Shown here: positions 16,736 to 25,235 of the stretch, piece by piece
Position numbering within the stretch: the first letter of the stretch is position 1
Layout of the letters: every line of letters begins with the position of its first letter
NCBI RefSeq assembly: GCF_001698815.1
Contig: NZ_LGSI01000050.1
Location: 124,001-188,000 of the forward strand
DNA length: 64,000 nucleotides
Reading direction: 5' to 3'
Source: Pseudomonas syringae
GTDB lineage: Bacteria; Pseudomonadota; Gammaproteobacteria; Pseudomonadales; Pseudomonadaceae
Notes under the pieces: generated by a model
What the model was told of the DNA's origin: nothing
The model's input: the letters and a program-made list of their open reading frames with translations, nothing else
The model's database searches: none
Position numbers and translations under genes: made by a program

Positions 16736-18019
16736 ATGACTCCTGACAGTTTGTGGGCTGCTACCGCCCAACCCGCGCCCGCGCTGCAATCCCTGGAGGG
16801 AGAGCGGCGTTGTGACGTGGTGATCATCGGCGCGGGTTATACCGGTTTGAGCGCTGCGCACCATATTGCGCTCAGTGGGCGCGAACCCTTGATCGTCGAG
16901 GCCAATACCCTGGCCTGGGGCGCCAGCGGGCGCAACGGCGGGGTGGTTTCGCCGAAATTCCGGGTCGGTTTTTCGACTCTGATGCAGCGCTTTGGTCGTG
17001 ACACGGCCTTGCAGATGTATCACACCGGTTATGCCGCCGTGGACAGCCTGGTGGAACTGATCGACAGCCTCGGGCTCACCCATGCGCAATTGCACATGGG
17101 CGGGCACATTGCTGCGGCACACAATGCTCACGCGTTGGTCGGTCTTGAGTCCACTGCAAACTGGATCAAGCGCGAAACCGGCGGCAGTTCGTCGGTGATG
17201 ATCAGCGCCGAACAAGTTCGGGAAATGACCGGCTCGACGATCTTCAGCGGTGGCTTGCTGACGCCCAAGGCAGGCGGTATCCATCCGTTGAATTACGCCC
17301 GAGGCATTGCCCAGAGCCTGCATGATCGCGGGGTCAAGCTCTACATCAACAGCCCGGCGCAGCAGGTGCGCAGGGAAGGCGAGCACGTCGTGGTGCAGAC
17401 ACCTCAAGGGCGGGTCATCGCCAAACAGGTGATCTACGCCACCAACGGCTATTCCGATCAGACCAAGGCCACCGACACCTTGCATCGCCGGTTGATTCCG
17501 TTTCGCAGCGCGATCATCGCCACCGAACCGCTGCCCGCGCATATCCTCGCTGGCATCATGCCGGGCGGCCAGGTGTGCGGCGATACCAAACGCATGCTGC
17601 GCTGGTTCCGGGTCATCGGTGATCGGCTGATTTTCGGCGGACGTGGTGCCTTTGGCAAAGGTGACTCGGACAGCGCTTTCAATGATTTGCAACGCAGCAT
17701 GGGGGTGGTTTTTCCGACGTTGCGCGAGCAGAAGATTGCCTATCGCTGGTCGGGCCTGGTGGCCATGACTCTGGATTATCTGCCCCATGCCGGTCAGCTC
17801 GACGAGCGCAGCTTCTATGCCATCGGTTACAACGGTGGCGGCGTGGCGATGTCGACCTGGATGGGTAAGCAACTGGCAGCCATGACCGCTGGCGAAAAAG
17901 TCGAGCTGGGTTTGCTGGCCGGCGATCATTTCAACCCTATTCCACTGCATGCTTTCCGCGCACCGGGCGTTCGTCTGGCAGCCGGCTGGCAGCAATTTCT
18001 GGACATCATCGGCCGATGA
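16736..18019 (+). CDS. FAD-dependent amine oxidoreductase (PuuB/OrdL, DAO family)
   Basis: 427-residue flavoprotein. FAD fingerprint VVIIGAGYTGLSAAHHIAL at about residue 34, LAWGASGRNGGVVSPKF as the DAO-family second block, and AIGYNGGGVAMSTWMGKQLA near the C terminus closing the FAD site. This pattern fits gamma-glutamylputrescine oxidase and related amino-compound oxidases. Start ATG at 16736 is chosen after GAGG; two upstream in-frame ATGs (16715, 16724) are possible. The stop overlaps the next gene's ATG by four bases, so oxidase and cupin are translationally coupled. The polyamine-type transporter and GabT/GabD genes nearby support an amine substrate. Confidence 0.85.
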   Translation: MTPDSLWAATAQPAPALQSLEGERRCDVVIIGAGYTGLSAAHHIALSGREPLIVEANTLAWGASGRNGGVVSPKFRVGFSTLMQRFGRDTALQMYHTGYAAVDSLVELIDSLGLTHAQLHMGGHIAAAHNAHALVGLESTANWIKRETGGSSSVMISAEQVREMTGSTIFSGGLLTPKAGGIHPLNYARGIAQSLHDRGVKLYINSPAQQVRREGEHVVVQTPQGRVIAKQVIYATNGYSDQTKATDTLHRRLIPFRSAIIATEPLPAHILAGIMPGGQVCGDTKRMLRWFRVIGDRLIFGGRGAFGKGDSDSAFNDLQRSMGVVFPTLREQKIAYRWSGLVAMTLDYLPHAGQLDERSFYAIGYNGGGVAMSTWMGKQLAAMTAGEKVELGLLAGDHFNPIPLHAFRAPGVRLAAGWQQFLDIIGR

Positions 18020-18750
18020 GCCGTGGCGAGCGCAATCCCATGCCCGAGATTTTACATTACCCGATTCCCCACACCCGCCGACAGTTGCCCCGTGCCGCTT
18101 TTGCCTTGCACAACGATCCGCTGGCTGCCGGGCGCACCGTGCATTTTCATGATTCAGCGCAGGACTATGCCGTGGGTGAAAGCGTCAGTGTCGGCGCCAA
18201 CCTATTGATCGAAGACTTCCCCTGGGTTGAGCTGGGCATCGTCGAAGCGGGCGAGCTGAGCCTGCGCGGTGACGGTTTTGATCTTGAACTCAAGGCGGGC
18301 GACTGCTTTGTGGTGCCGCGTGGGATAAAGGTGCGTTGGCAGCATCGGGGTCTGTTGCGTCGGGTGTTCATGGCGTTTCCGGGCCTGGCGCCGAGCAAGG
18401 GCATGCCGAAGCGCCCGGTGAAAATCGATCTGCTCTCAACCTTGCAATCGTGCAGCCCGCCAGCGGCCAACGTACTGTTGACTCCGGCACCGCAAGCCTG
18501 GAGCGCTGAAGTGTTCAGCACCTCCAACTTGCGCATCGGCCTTTGGCAGTGCGAGCCGTATGCGCGCAAACAGGTCGAGCCGGGTTACAGCGAATTGATG
18601 TACATCCTGGAAGGCAGCGTCACACTGACGTCGGAGCGCGGGCATGCCAATCGTGTGAAAGCGGGGGAAGTCGTTGTGGTGCCGGCGGGGGCAACTAACG
18701 CCTGGAGCAGCGAAGAGACCGTGCGCAAGGTGTATTGCATTCTAGGTTGA
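18016..18750 (+). CDS. Tandem cupin-domain protein (DUF861/cupin_3 type)
   Basis: 244 residues with two cupin folds. The second is clearest: GLWQCEPYARKQVEPGYSEL, then YILEGSVTLTSERG and KAGEVVVVPAGATNAW, the pattern of the EutQ/DUF861 cupins. The first has VELGIVEAGELSLRGDG and KAGDCFVVPRGIKVRWQ. Start ATG at 18016 overlaps the upstream stop; ATG at 18040 is an alternative. Canonical cupin metal-binding His residues are mostly missing, so it may bind a ligand without catalysis. It probably assists or senses the substrate of the coupled FAD oxidoreductase (inference). Confidence 0.8.
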   Translation: MSRGERNPMPEILHYPIPHTRRQLPRAAFALHNDPLAAGRTVHFHDSAQDYAVGESVSVGANLLIEDFPWVELGIVEAGELSLRGDGFDLELKAGDCFVVPRGIKVRWQHRGLLRRVFMAFPGLAPSKGMPKRPVKIDLLSTLQSCSPPAANVLLTPAPQAWSAEVFSTSNLRIGLWQCEPYARKQVEPGYSELMYILEGSVTLTSERGHANRVKAGEVVVVPAGATNAWSSEETVRKVYCILG

Positions 18751-18778
18751 AGCGCGATTCGCTATTTTGTACGACGGC

Positions 18779-18832
18779 CGTAGGACCAGCTTCAGCCGGG
18801 AGAACGCCCTCCCGGCTAAAGCCGGTCCTACG
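18779..18832. repeat. REP hairpin pair, GTAGGACCGGCTTTAGCC class
   Basis: CGTAGGACCAGCTTCAGCCG and CGGCTAAAGCCGGTCCTACG in inverted orientation with a very short middle. Located between convergent genes (cupin and Lrp); could form a terminator-like hairpin. Confidence 0.88.
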
Positions 18833-18844
18833 GTTGTCCCACGG

Positions 18845-19336
18845 TTAAACCGCTCTGACCAGACTTCGCAACGGCACGGTGCTTTTGATCACCGGCGACT
18901 TGATCACGATGTAGCTGAAGTACTTCTCGATGCCGATGTTCTTGTCCAGGATCGACTCCATCAACTCCTGATAATGCTGAATGCTGCTGCACAGGAAGCG
19001 CACCAGATAATCGTAGCCGCCGCTGATCAAATGGCATTCCAGCACTTCGTCGATGTTGCGGATGCTCGACTCGAATTTCACGAAGTCGGAGCGCTTGTGA
19101 TCGCAGAGGGTGACTTCGGTGAACACGGTCACCGAGTTGGCGAATTTGGCCAGGTTGACGTGGGCTTCGTAGCCGCTGATGTAACCGGCCGACTCAAGAC
19201 GCTTGACCCGTTGCAGGCAAGGACTGGGGGACAGGCCCACGGCTTCGGCGAGGCTGACATTGGTCATGCGCCCGTCTTTCTGCAACTGGACCAGGATGTT
19301 GATGTCGATACGATCAAGCTTGGTGGCAGCATCCAT
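18845..19336 (-). CDS. Lrp/AsnC-family transcriptional regulator
   Basis: 163 residues. N-terminal AsnC-type helix-turn-helix (LDRIDINILVQLQKDGRMTN, then VSLAEAVGLSPSPCLQRVKR) followed by an RAM ligand-binding domain (ISGGYDYLVRFLCSSIQHYQ). Length and layout are standard. It is encoded directly after the degenerate HAD gene on the same strand (37 bp), at the distal end of the GabT/transporter run, and is likely its amino-acid- or amine-responsive regulator (inference). Confidence 0.92.
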   Translation of the reverse strand: MDAATKLDRIDINILVQLQKDGRMTNVSLAEAVGLSPSPCLQRVKRLESAGYISGYEAHVNLAKFANSVTVFTEVTLCDHKRSDFVKFESSIRNIDEVLECHLISGGYDYLVRFLCSSIQHYQELMESILDKNIGIEKYFSYIVIKSPVIKSTVPLRSLVRAV

Positions 19337-19373
19337 AGTTCAATCCTCGCAATTTCGAATCTGGGTCGTGGCC

Positions 19374-20060
19374 TCAGGCGTGCAAGGCCTTCTGATGGGC
19401 GTGTATCAGGTCGGCGAGGCTGGCGTATTCACAGCGCTTGCCGTCCAGCGCCTGAGGTGAGTTGTTCCACGGCTGGCCATGATCCCGGCGCAAGGTACAC
19501 ACCGGGAAATCCACACGTTCATTCCACGGATCATCTGTTTCGGTACTGCGCACCGGTAACATCTGTGCGCGCTCCAGTCCCAACCCTTGCAGCGCGGTGT
19601 CCAGGCTGGCGTGCCAGTCGTTGCTCTGTGGCTCGATGATCGCATCGAAATCCACCGGCAAACGGCGCAGCAGCGAGCCCACATCAATGCCGTGGGGTGG
19701 GGCGATGAGTATCAACCGGTAAAACTTGCTCAGGTACTGCAAGGCTCCCGGCGCGTCTTCAAAAATCGGCCACTGGGATGAGGAGCTACTAAACGCAACA
19801 CTCTCGTCCCAGCCGGGAGTGACATGCAATTGATGCGCCAGACGTTGATAGAGTTGCCCCTGAAAAGCGCTCGGGCTGATGTCTGAACCGCTCGCCGCCA
19901 GTTCGTCGGCCATGTGTCGATAAGCCATCAGCAACTGATCATCGCTGGTGGTCGTCACGCTTTGCACTGCCAACGGTCGCAGGCCTTCGAGAATGCCCCG
20001 TTCCCGATCAACCAGGGTGCCGAAGGAAAATCCCAACGCCTGGTATTGGGTAACTTTCAT
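19374..20060 (-). CDS. Degenerate HAD-fold protein, catalytic residues lost
   Basis: 228 residues. Layout and several blocks parallel the intact HAD protein at 15722: YQALGFSFGTLVDRERGILE here against FKALTFDVVGTLIDFEAGIL there. The nucleophilic Asp of motif I is Ser (GFSFGT), motif II TTNSR has become IAPPHG, and the motif III Lys (EKPDP) has no counterpart in EPQSNDWHA. Phosphatase or dehalogenase chemistry by the usual mechanism is therefore excluded. The frame is intact and of full length, which argues for selection, not decay. Start ATG ending at 20060 follows GGAGCGAACC. It lies 74 bp after gabT. Probably a binding or regulatory role. Confidence 0.75.
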   Translation of the reverse strand: MKVTQYQALGFSFGTLVDRERGILEGLRPLAVQSVTTTSDDQLLMAYRHMADELAASGSDISPSAFQGQLYQRLAHQLHVTPGWDESVAFSSSSSQWPIFEDAPGALQYLSKFYRLILIAPPHGIDVGSLLRRLPVDFDAIIEPQSNDWHASLDTALQGLGLERAQMLPVRSTETDDPWNERVDFPVCTLRRDHGQPWNNSPQALDGKRCEYASLADLIHAHQKALHA

Positions 20061-20134
20061 GGTTCGCTCCTGAGTGATTCGTGGCGGTCCTTCACGTGCA
20101 AGACGCCCGACGTTCAGGTCGGGCGAACAGGATG

Positions 20135-21427
20135 TCAGGCACCGGCGGCGGCCAGTGCGCTGTCGAGCATCTGCAAGGCTTCGGCCAATTGCGCGGGGCT
20201 GGTCACCAGTGGCGCGAGGAAACGCACCACGTTGCGATGCACGCCGCACTTGATCACCAACAGACCGGCATTGCGCGCATGGTCGATGACGGTTTGCGCC
20301 AAGGCCGCATCCGGGCTTTGCCGAGCATCGTCGGCGACCATTTCGATGGCCTGCATGAAGCCCAGACCACGCACGTTGCCGATTCGCGGATAGCGTTTCT
20401 GCAAGGTCAGCAAGCCTTCGTGCAGCTGCGCGCCGAGGGCTTCGCCTTTGGCCAGCAGGTCTTCTTCCTCAAAAATTTTCATGACCGCCAGTGCTGCTGC
20501 GCAGGCTACGACGTTACCGCCATACGTCCCGCCCAGACCGCCCGGAGTGGGTGCGTCCATCATTTCTGCGCGCCCGACCACGCCGGACAGCGGCATGCCG
20601 CCAGCCAGGCTTTTGGCGACCGTGACCAGGTCGGGTTTGATGTCGGCATGCTGGAAGCCGAACATGGTGCCGGTACGACCGAAGCCGGTCTGGATTTCGT
20701 CGAGGATCAGCACAATGCCGTGTTTGGTGCAGCGCTCGCGCAGGGCCTGGAGGAATTCCTTTGGCGCGGTAAGGAAGCCGCCGTCGCCTTGCACCGGCTC
20801 GATGAGGATCGCTGCTACGCGGTCCGGCGCAACGTCGGTGGCGAACAGTTCATCGAGTTCCGCCAGGGCATCGTCGCTGCTGATGCCGCGATAGGCATTC
20901 GGGTAGGTGGCGTGATAGATCTCGGCGGGGAAGGGGCCGAAATTCTGTTTGTACGGCTGGCTCATACCGGTCAGCGTGACGCCGAGCAAGGTACGACCGT
21001 GGAATCCGCCGCGAAAGGAGATCACGCCAGTACGATTGGTGTAGCCCCGAGCGATCTTGATCGCGTTTTCCACGGCTTCCGCGCCAGAGGTAAACAGCAC
21101 GCTTTTGTAGTGCTCGTCGCCGCCGATCATGGCGTTGAGGCGTGCAGCCACTTCGATATAGGTTTCGTAGGCGACCACCTGAAAGCTGGCGTGGGAGATG
21201 TCCCCGACCTGGCTGCGCACCGCTTCCACAACGCGCGGATGGCTATGACCGACGTTGAGCACGCCGATGCCGCCCACGAAATCCAGGTAACGCTTGCCGT
21301 CCACGTCCCACAATTCAGCGCCCTGGGCGCGTGCGGCGACCACTGGGTGCGCGGTGACGATACCGCGAGGAATGTGCTGTTCGCGCAGGGCCAGCAGGCG
21401 TTGGTTTTCAGTCAGTGCAGAATTCAT
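20135..21427 (-). CDS. gabT: 4-aminobutyrate aminotransferase (GabT)
   Basis: 430-residue PLP-dependent class III aminotransferase that moves the amino group of GABA (or a related omega-amine) to 2-oxoglutarate, giving succinate semialdehyde. Signature ILDEIQTGFGRTGTMFGFQH carries the PLP-ring Asp; AKSLAGGMPLSGVVG carries the PLP Lys; LFTSGAEAVENAIKIARGYT binds the phosphate. GGTYGGNVVACAAALA is also characteristic. Start ATG ending at 21427 (MNSALTENQRLL) after GGAGATCGAG. Next to the ABC ATPase gene on the same strand with a REP hairpin between, and near a GabD-like gene. Confidence 0.93.
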   Translation of the reverse strand: MNSALTENQRLLALREQHIPRGIVTAHPVVAARAQGAELWDVDGKRYLDFVGGIGVLNVGHSHPRVVEAVRSQVGDISHASFQVVAYETYIEVAARLNAMIGGDEHYKSVLFTSGAEAVENAIKIARGYTNRTGVISFRGGFHGRTLLGVTLTGMSQPYKQNFGPFPAEIYHATYPNAYRGISSDDALAELDELFATDVAPDRVAAILIEPVQGDGGFLTAPKEFLQALRERCTKHGIVLILDEIQTGFGRTGTMFGFQHADIKPDLVTVAKSLAGGMPLSGVVGRAEMMDAPTPGGLGGTYGGNVVACAAALAVMKIFEEEDLLAKGEALGAQLHEGLLTLQKRYPRIGNVRGLGFMQAIEMVADDARQSPDAALAQTVIDHARNAGLLVIKCGVHRNVVRFLAPLVTSPAQLAEALQMLDSALAAAGA

Positions 21428-21591
21428 CTCGATCTCCGTGTGCGCCGGGCTCGGCAAGTAATGTGCTCAGGATAAGGATTGATCGCGAGTGACAAGCGCT
21501 GAACTTGGCGCAGGCAGTGCTGTGATCGACTGTTTTGCAGGGGGGTTACGAAATATTTCGCTGTTGGTAATTGGATAGGGCAAATGCGAAC

Positions 21592-21645
21592 CGTAGGAGC
21601 GGCTTTAGCCGCGAGAACATCCTCCCGGCTAAAGCCGGTCCTACG
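21592..21645. repeat. REP hairpin pair, GTAGGAGCGGCTTTAGCC class
   Basis: CGTAGGAGCGGCTTTAGCCG and CGGCTAAAGCCGGTCCTACG in inverted orientation with a short spacer. It lies between the ATPase gene and gabT, possibly attenuating read-through in the operon. Confidence 0.9.
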
Positions 21646-21661
21646 GCTTGGAATTGCGTAT

Positions 21662-22750
21662 CTAAACCACCGCCCTCGGCACCACGATGGTGTCTTCCGG
21701 GTGCAGACGCATGGACATCAGCGCGCCAATCGGCGGCAGGCTGAGGTTGCCTTCGTGGTGGCTCGGCTGGCGCAGGCTGACGGTCGGGCCGCCTTCCAGG
21801 TCGACGAACACCTTGAGGCTCTCGCCCTGGAACACGATGTCGGAGATCCGCCCGCGCAGGCGGTTCCACTCCGGCCCGGCAGCGTCGCTGTCGAGCATGA
21901 GTTTCTCCGATTGCAACGCCAGGAACAGGTCGCCGGAAGCCGGGACCGGGCGCGTGGTGCGCAGTGGCGTGCTGCCCAACGTCAGGCCGTTACCAGCGCT
22001 GCGTTGCAGCGGCACGAGGGTACTTTCGCCGATGAAGCTGGCGACGAAATCATCACTGGGATGATCGTGCAGACGGCGCGGGGTATCGACCTGCACCAGC
22101 TGCCCGCCGCGCATGATCGCGATGCGGTCGCTCATGGTCAGGGCTTCGCGCTGATCGTGGGTCACGTAGATCATCGTGGCGCCGAGGCGTTTGTGCAGGG
22201 CGCGGAGTTCGATCTGCATGGTTTCACGCAGCTGTTTGTCCAGCGCCGAAAGCGGTTCATCCATAAGAATCAGTTTGGGTTCGAAGACAATGGCTCGCGC
22301 CAGGGCGACACGCTGGCGCTGGCCGCCGGAGAGGGCGGCAATTGAGCGCTCTTCATAGCCGGACAGTTCTACTGTGGCCAATGCCTGTTTGACCCGGTCG
22401 CGGCTTTTGCTGGCGTTTTCGCCTCGGGCGCGCAATGGGAAGGCGACGTTTTCGCCAACGGTCATGTGCGGGAACAGCGCGTAGTTCTGGAACACCACGC
22501 CGATTTCGCGCTTATGCGGCGGCATCAGGGTGACGTCGCGCTCACCGAAAAAAATGCTTCCGGAACTGACCCGAATGAAGCCGCCGAGAATGCTCAGCAA
22601 GGTGGTCTTGCCCGAGCCCGAGGGGCCAAGCAGCGACATGAACTCGCCAGCCTCGACCTTGAGGCTGACGTTGTTCAAGGCCTTGAGGCTGCCGTAGTCC
22701 TTGCAGACCTGATTGACGCTGACCGATTCAAAGCCTTCAGTGAAATTCAT
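21662..22750 (-). CDS. Polyamine-type ABC transporter ATP-binding protein (PotA/PotG-like)
   Basis: 362-residue ATPase. Walker A GPSGSGKTT (about residue 43), Q-loop VVFQNYALFPHMTVGENVAF, signature LSGGQRQRVALARA, Walker B PKLILMDEPLSALD, switch His in VTHDQREALTM, and a C-terminal TOBE domain (from about residue 285) as in PotA/PotG and FbpC. Start ATG ending at 22750 follows AAGGAGAATGCTTC. A small GC hairpin (CGCCGAC-GCT-GTCGGCG, 22772-22788) lies in the leader between it and the aldehyde dehydrogenase gene. Works with the permeases at 24441-26162 and the binding protein at 26551. Confidence 0.92.
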   Translation of the reverse strand: MNFTEGFESVSVNQVCKDYGSLKALNNVSLKVEAGEFMSLLGPSGSGKTTLLSILGGFIRVSSGSIFFGERDVTLMPPHKREIGVVFQNYALFPHMTVGENVAFPLRARGENASKSRDRVKQALATVELSGYEERSIAALSGGQRQRVALARAIVFEPKLILMDEPLSALDKQLRETMQIELRALHKRLGATMIYVTHDQREALTMSDRIAIMRGGQLVQVDTPRRLHDHPSDDFVASFIGESTLVPLQRSAGNGLTLGSTPLRTTRPVPASGDLFLALQSEKLMLDSDAAGPEWNRLRGRISDIVFQGESLKVFVDLEGGPTVSLRQPSHHEGNLSLPPIGALMSMRLHPEDTIVVPRAVV

Positions 22751-22842
22751 GAAGCATTCTCCTTTGCAGGGCGCCGACGCTGTCGGCGTTTCTGCTTGCG
22801 ATGTGAGCACAGTCGTAAGGCGTGCAAGGTTTCAAACCGTTC

Positions 22843-24303
22843 TCAGCCAAGGCCGCCGATGTGCCAGGCCTTGACCTCAAGGAACTCGTCCAGACCATAT
22901 TTGGAGCCTTCACGCCCCGTGCCGGATTGCTTCATACCGCCAAACGGGGCGACTTCCATGGAGATGATGCCGGTGTTGAGGCCCACCATGCCGAACTCCA
23001 GGCGCTCGCCAACGCGAAAGGCGCGGCGAATATCCTGGGTGAAGTAATAAGCGCCCAAACCGTAAGGCGTGGAATTGGCCATTGCCAGCGCTTCGGCTTC
23101 GTCCTTGAAGCGGAACAGCGGGGCGACCGGGCCGAAGGTTTCTTCGCTGGCCAGCAACATGTCCGACGTGGCGTCGAGCAATACCGTTGGTTGCACGTAT
23201 AAACCGTCGCCTTGCGGCATGCCGCCGATGGCGATGCTCGCGCCTTTTTCCAGGGCGTCGCCGATGTGATGACCGACTTTGTCTACCGCAGCGGCATTGA
23301 TCAGCGGGCCGATGGTCACGCCCTCGGACAAGCCGTCGCCGACTTTCAGTTGTGCAACCGCCTGACTCAGGCGCTCGGCAAATCGGTCGTAAATGCCGTC
23401 CTGCACCAGAATGCGGTTGGCGCAGACGCAAGTTTGCCCGGCGTTGCGGAACTTGCTGACCATGACGCCGGCAATCGCCAGATCCAGGTCAGCGTCGTCG
23501 AACACGATAAACGGCGCGTTGCCGCCCAGTTCCAGGCTCAGGCGCTTGATGGTGCTGGCGCACTGGCTCATGAGCAGCTTGCCGACCTTGGTCGAACCGG
23601 TGAACGACAGTTTGCGCACCGCCGGATTGCTGGTCATTTCGCTACCGACACCCGCCGGCATGCCGGTCAGCACGCTGAACACACCGGCGGGAATGCCCGC
23701 GCGTTCTGCCAATACCGCCAGGGCAAGGGCTGACAATGGAGTCATTTCCGAAGGTTTGACCAGCACGGTGCAGCCCGCAGCCAACGCCGGGGCGCATTTG
23801 CGGGTGATCATGGCGTTGGGGAAGTTCCACGGCGTGATTGCCGCCACGACACCAATCGGTTGTTTGAGCACCACGATACGGCGATCAGCAGTGGGCGCCG
23901 GAATGGTGTCGCCGTAGATGCGCCGGGCTTCTTCGGCGAACCATTTGACGAAGCTGGCGCCGTAGCCGATTTCGCCACGGGATTCGCTCAATGGCTTGCC
24001 TTGTTCGGCGGTCATGATCAGGGCCAGGTCTTCCTGGTTTTCCATGATCAGTGCGTACCAGGTTTCCAGATACCGCGCTCGCTCGGCGGCCGGTACTTCT
24101 CGCCAGGTGACGAAGCGGCTCTCGGCGGCTTCGATGGCGCGGCGGGTTTCAGCGGCCTGCAAGGCCGGGACATGGGCGATAACGCTGCCATCGGCGGGAT
24201 TGGTCACGGCGATGGTGGCGCCATCGTCGGCCTCGATCCAGGTGCCGTTGACATAGGCGCGTTCGACGAGCAGGGAAGGGTCACGCAGTGTGCTTTTCAA
24301 CAT
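22843..24303 (-). CDS. gabD: Succinate-semialdehyde dehydrogenase (GabD-like)
   Basis: 486-residue aldehyde dehydrogenase oxidising succinate semialdehyde to succinate, the step after GabT. Blocks: IGVVAAITPWNFPNAMITRK, LELGGNAPFIVFDDADLDLA (general-base Glu), and FRNAGQTCVCANR with the catalytic Cys followed by a second Cys two residues on, the redox-switch pair typical of GabD. ETFGPVAPLFRF and PFGGMKQSGTGREGSKYGLD close the protein. It lies inside the transporter gene run, between permease and ATPase genes, so import and oxidation are co-expressed. The paralogue at 13059 lacks the double Cys. Confidence 0.9.
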   Translation of the reverse strand: MLKSTLRDPSLLVERAYVNGTWIEADDGATIAVTNPADGSVIAHVPALQAAETRRAIEAAESRFVTWREVPAAERARYLETWYALIMENQEDLALIMTAEQGKPLSESRGEIGYGASFVKWFAEEARRIYGDTIPAPTADRRIVVLKQPIGVVAAITPWNFPNAMITRKCAPALAAGCTVLVKPSEMTPLSALALAVLAERAGIPAGVFSVLTGMPAGVGSEMTSNPAVRKLSFTGSTKVGKLLMSQCASTIKRLSLELGGNAPFIVFDDADLDLAIAGVMVSKFRNAGQTCVCANRILVQDGIYDRFAERLSQAVAQLKVGDGLSEGVTIGPLINAAAVDKVGHHIGDALEKGASIAIGGMPQGDGLYVQPTVLLDATSDMLLASEETFGPVAPLFRFKDEAEALAMANSTPYGLGAYYFTQDIRRAFRVGERLEFGMVGLNTGIISMEVAPFGGMKQSGTGREGSKYGLDEFLEVKAWHIGGLG

Positions 24304-24355
24304 GATCAGAATGCCTTGAAGGTCCGGACGATGGACTCATTGTAAAAATGTCCAG

Positions 24356-24384
24356 CCAGCGCCCGATGCCGAGATGGGCGCTGG
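24356..24384 (-). terminator. Hairpin with T-tract between permease and gabD
   Basis: On the minus strand the stem CCAGCGCCC / GGGCGCTGG with an 11-base loop is followed after about nine bases by TTTTT. It lies in the 137-bp gap after the permease gene. It could partly terminate transcription or set relative expression of transporter and enzyme genes. Confidence 0.45.
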
Positions 24385-24440
24385 AATGAAGTGCAAATGC
24401 CGAATTCGTTGCGTTGGCGGCACAATTGGCCGGGCCTGGT

Positions 24441-25235
24441 TTATGACTTGTTGCGACCGGCAATCACCACCAGCAGCAGCGAAGCGAGAATCAGCAGCGA
24501 ACTGATTGCCGCAATTGTCGGGTCGATTTCATCGCGCAAGGCGGTGAACATGCGTTTGGTCAGGGTCTGGTTGTCGCCACCGGAAATGAACAGCGCCACT
24601 ACGGTTTCATCCAGCGAGGTGATGAACGCGAACAGCGTGGCCGACACCAGGCTCGGTTTGATCTGCGGCAAGGTCACGGCCATGAACGCGCGAAAGCGAT
24701 TCATGCCCAGGCTGCGGGCGACCATTTCCTGGGACATATCAAAGTTTCGCAGTCCGGCCAGCAAGGCGATGATCACGTAGGGCAGGGCGAGCATGATGTG
24801 CGCCAGTACCAGCCCGGTCAGCGTGCTGATCAGGCCGACTCGCGCATACACAAAGAACACCCCGGCGGCGATCAGAATAATCGGCACCATCATCGGCAAC
24901 AGCAGAATGATCTGCAGGGTGCGAATCACCCGCAGGCTCGAACTGTTGATCGCGTAGGCCGCGGCCATGCCCACTGGCAGGCTGACGACCATGGTCGCCG
25001 TCGCGGTGATCAGGCTGACCTTGGCGGCGGACATCCATTCGGCGCTGTTGAAGAACGCTTCATACCAGCGGAACGACCACTGTTTGGGCGGGAATTGCAG
25101 GAAGCGCGCTTCGGAAAACGACATCGGCACCACGATCAATACCGGGATGATCAGGTACAGCAGGATCGCGGCGACCAGCAGCGTGAACAACACCTGGGAA
25201 AGCCGCACATGACGCAGGTTGGCAAGGAGTTTCAT
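24441..25235 (-). CDS. Polyamine-type ABC transporter permease (PotI/PotC-like)
   Basis: 264-residue inner-membrane protein with six hydrophobic segments. The EAA loop is present as VARSLGMNRFRAFMAVTLPQ (about residue 175), the coupling helix for the ATPase. The opening (LIIPVLIVVPMSFSEARFLQ) and SLDETVVALFISG near the end are typical of the PotC/PotI family. Its ATG immediately follows the upstream permease stop codon (TAA then ATG), with GGGAGCG as ribosome-binding site inside that gene, so the two are translationally coupled. Confidence 0.93.
   Translation of the reverse strand: MKLLANLRHVRLSQVLFTLLVAAILLYLIIPVLIVVPMSFSEARFLQFPPKQWSFRWYEAFFNSAEWMSAAKVSLITATATMVVSLPVGMAAAYAINSSSLRVIRTLQIILLLPMMVPIILIAAGVFFVYARVGLISTLTGLVLAHIMLALPYVIIALLAGLRNFDMSQEMVARSLGMNRFRAFMAVTLPQIKPSLVSATLFAFITSLDETVVALFISGGDNQTLTKRMFTALRDEIDPTIAAISSLLILASLLLVVIAGRNKS

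Noticed and set aside
18765..19639. Open frame of 290 codons opposite the Lrp gene
   Set aside because: Antisense shadow; the Lrp gene has a clear helix-turn-helix and ligand domain.
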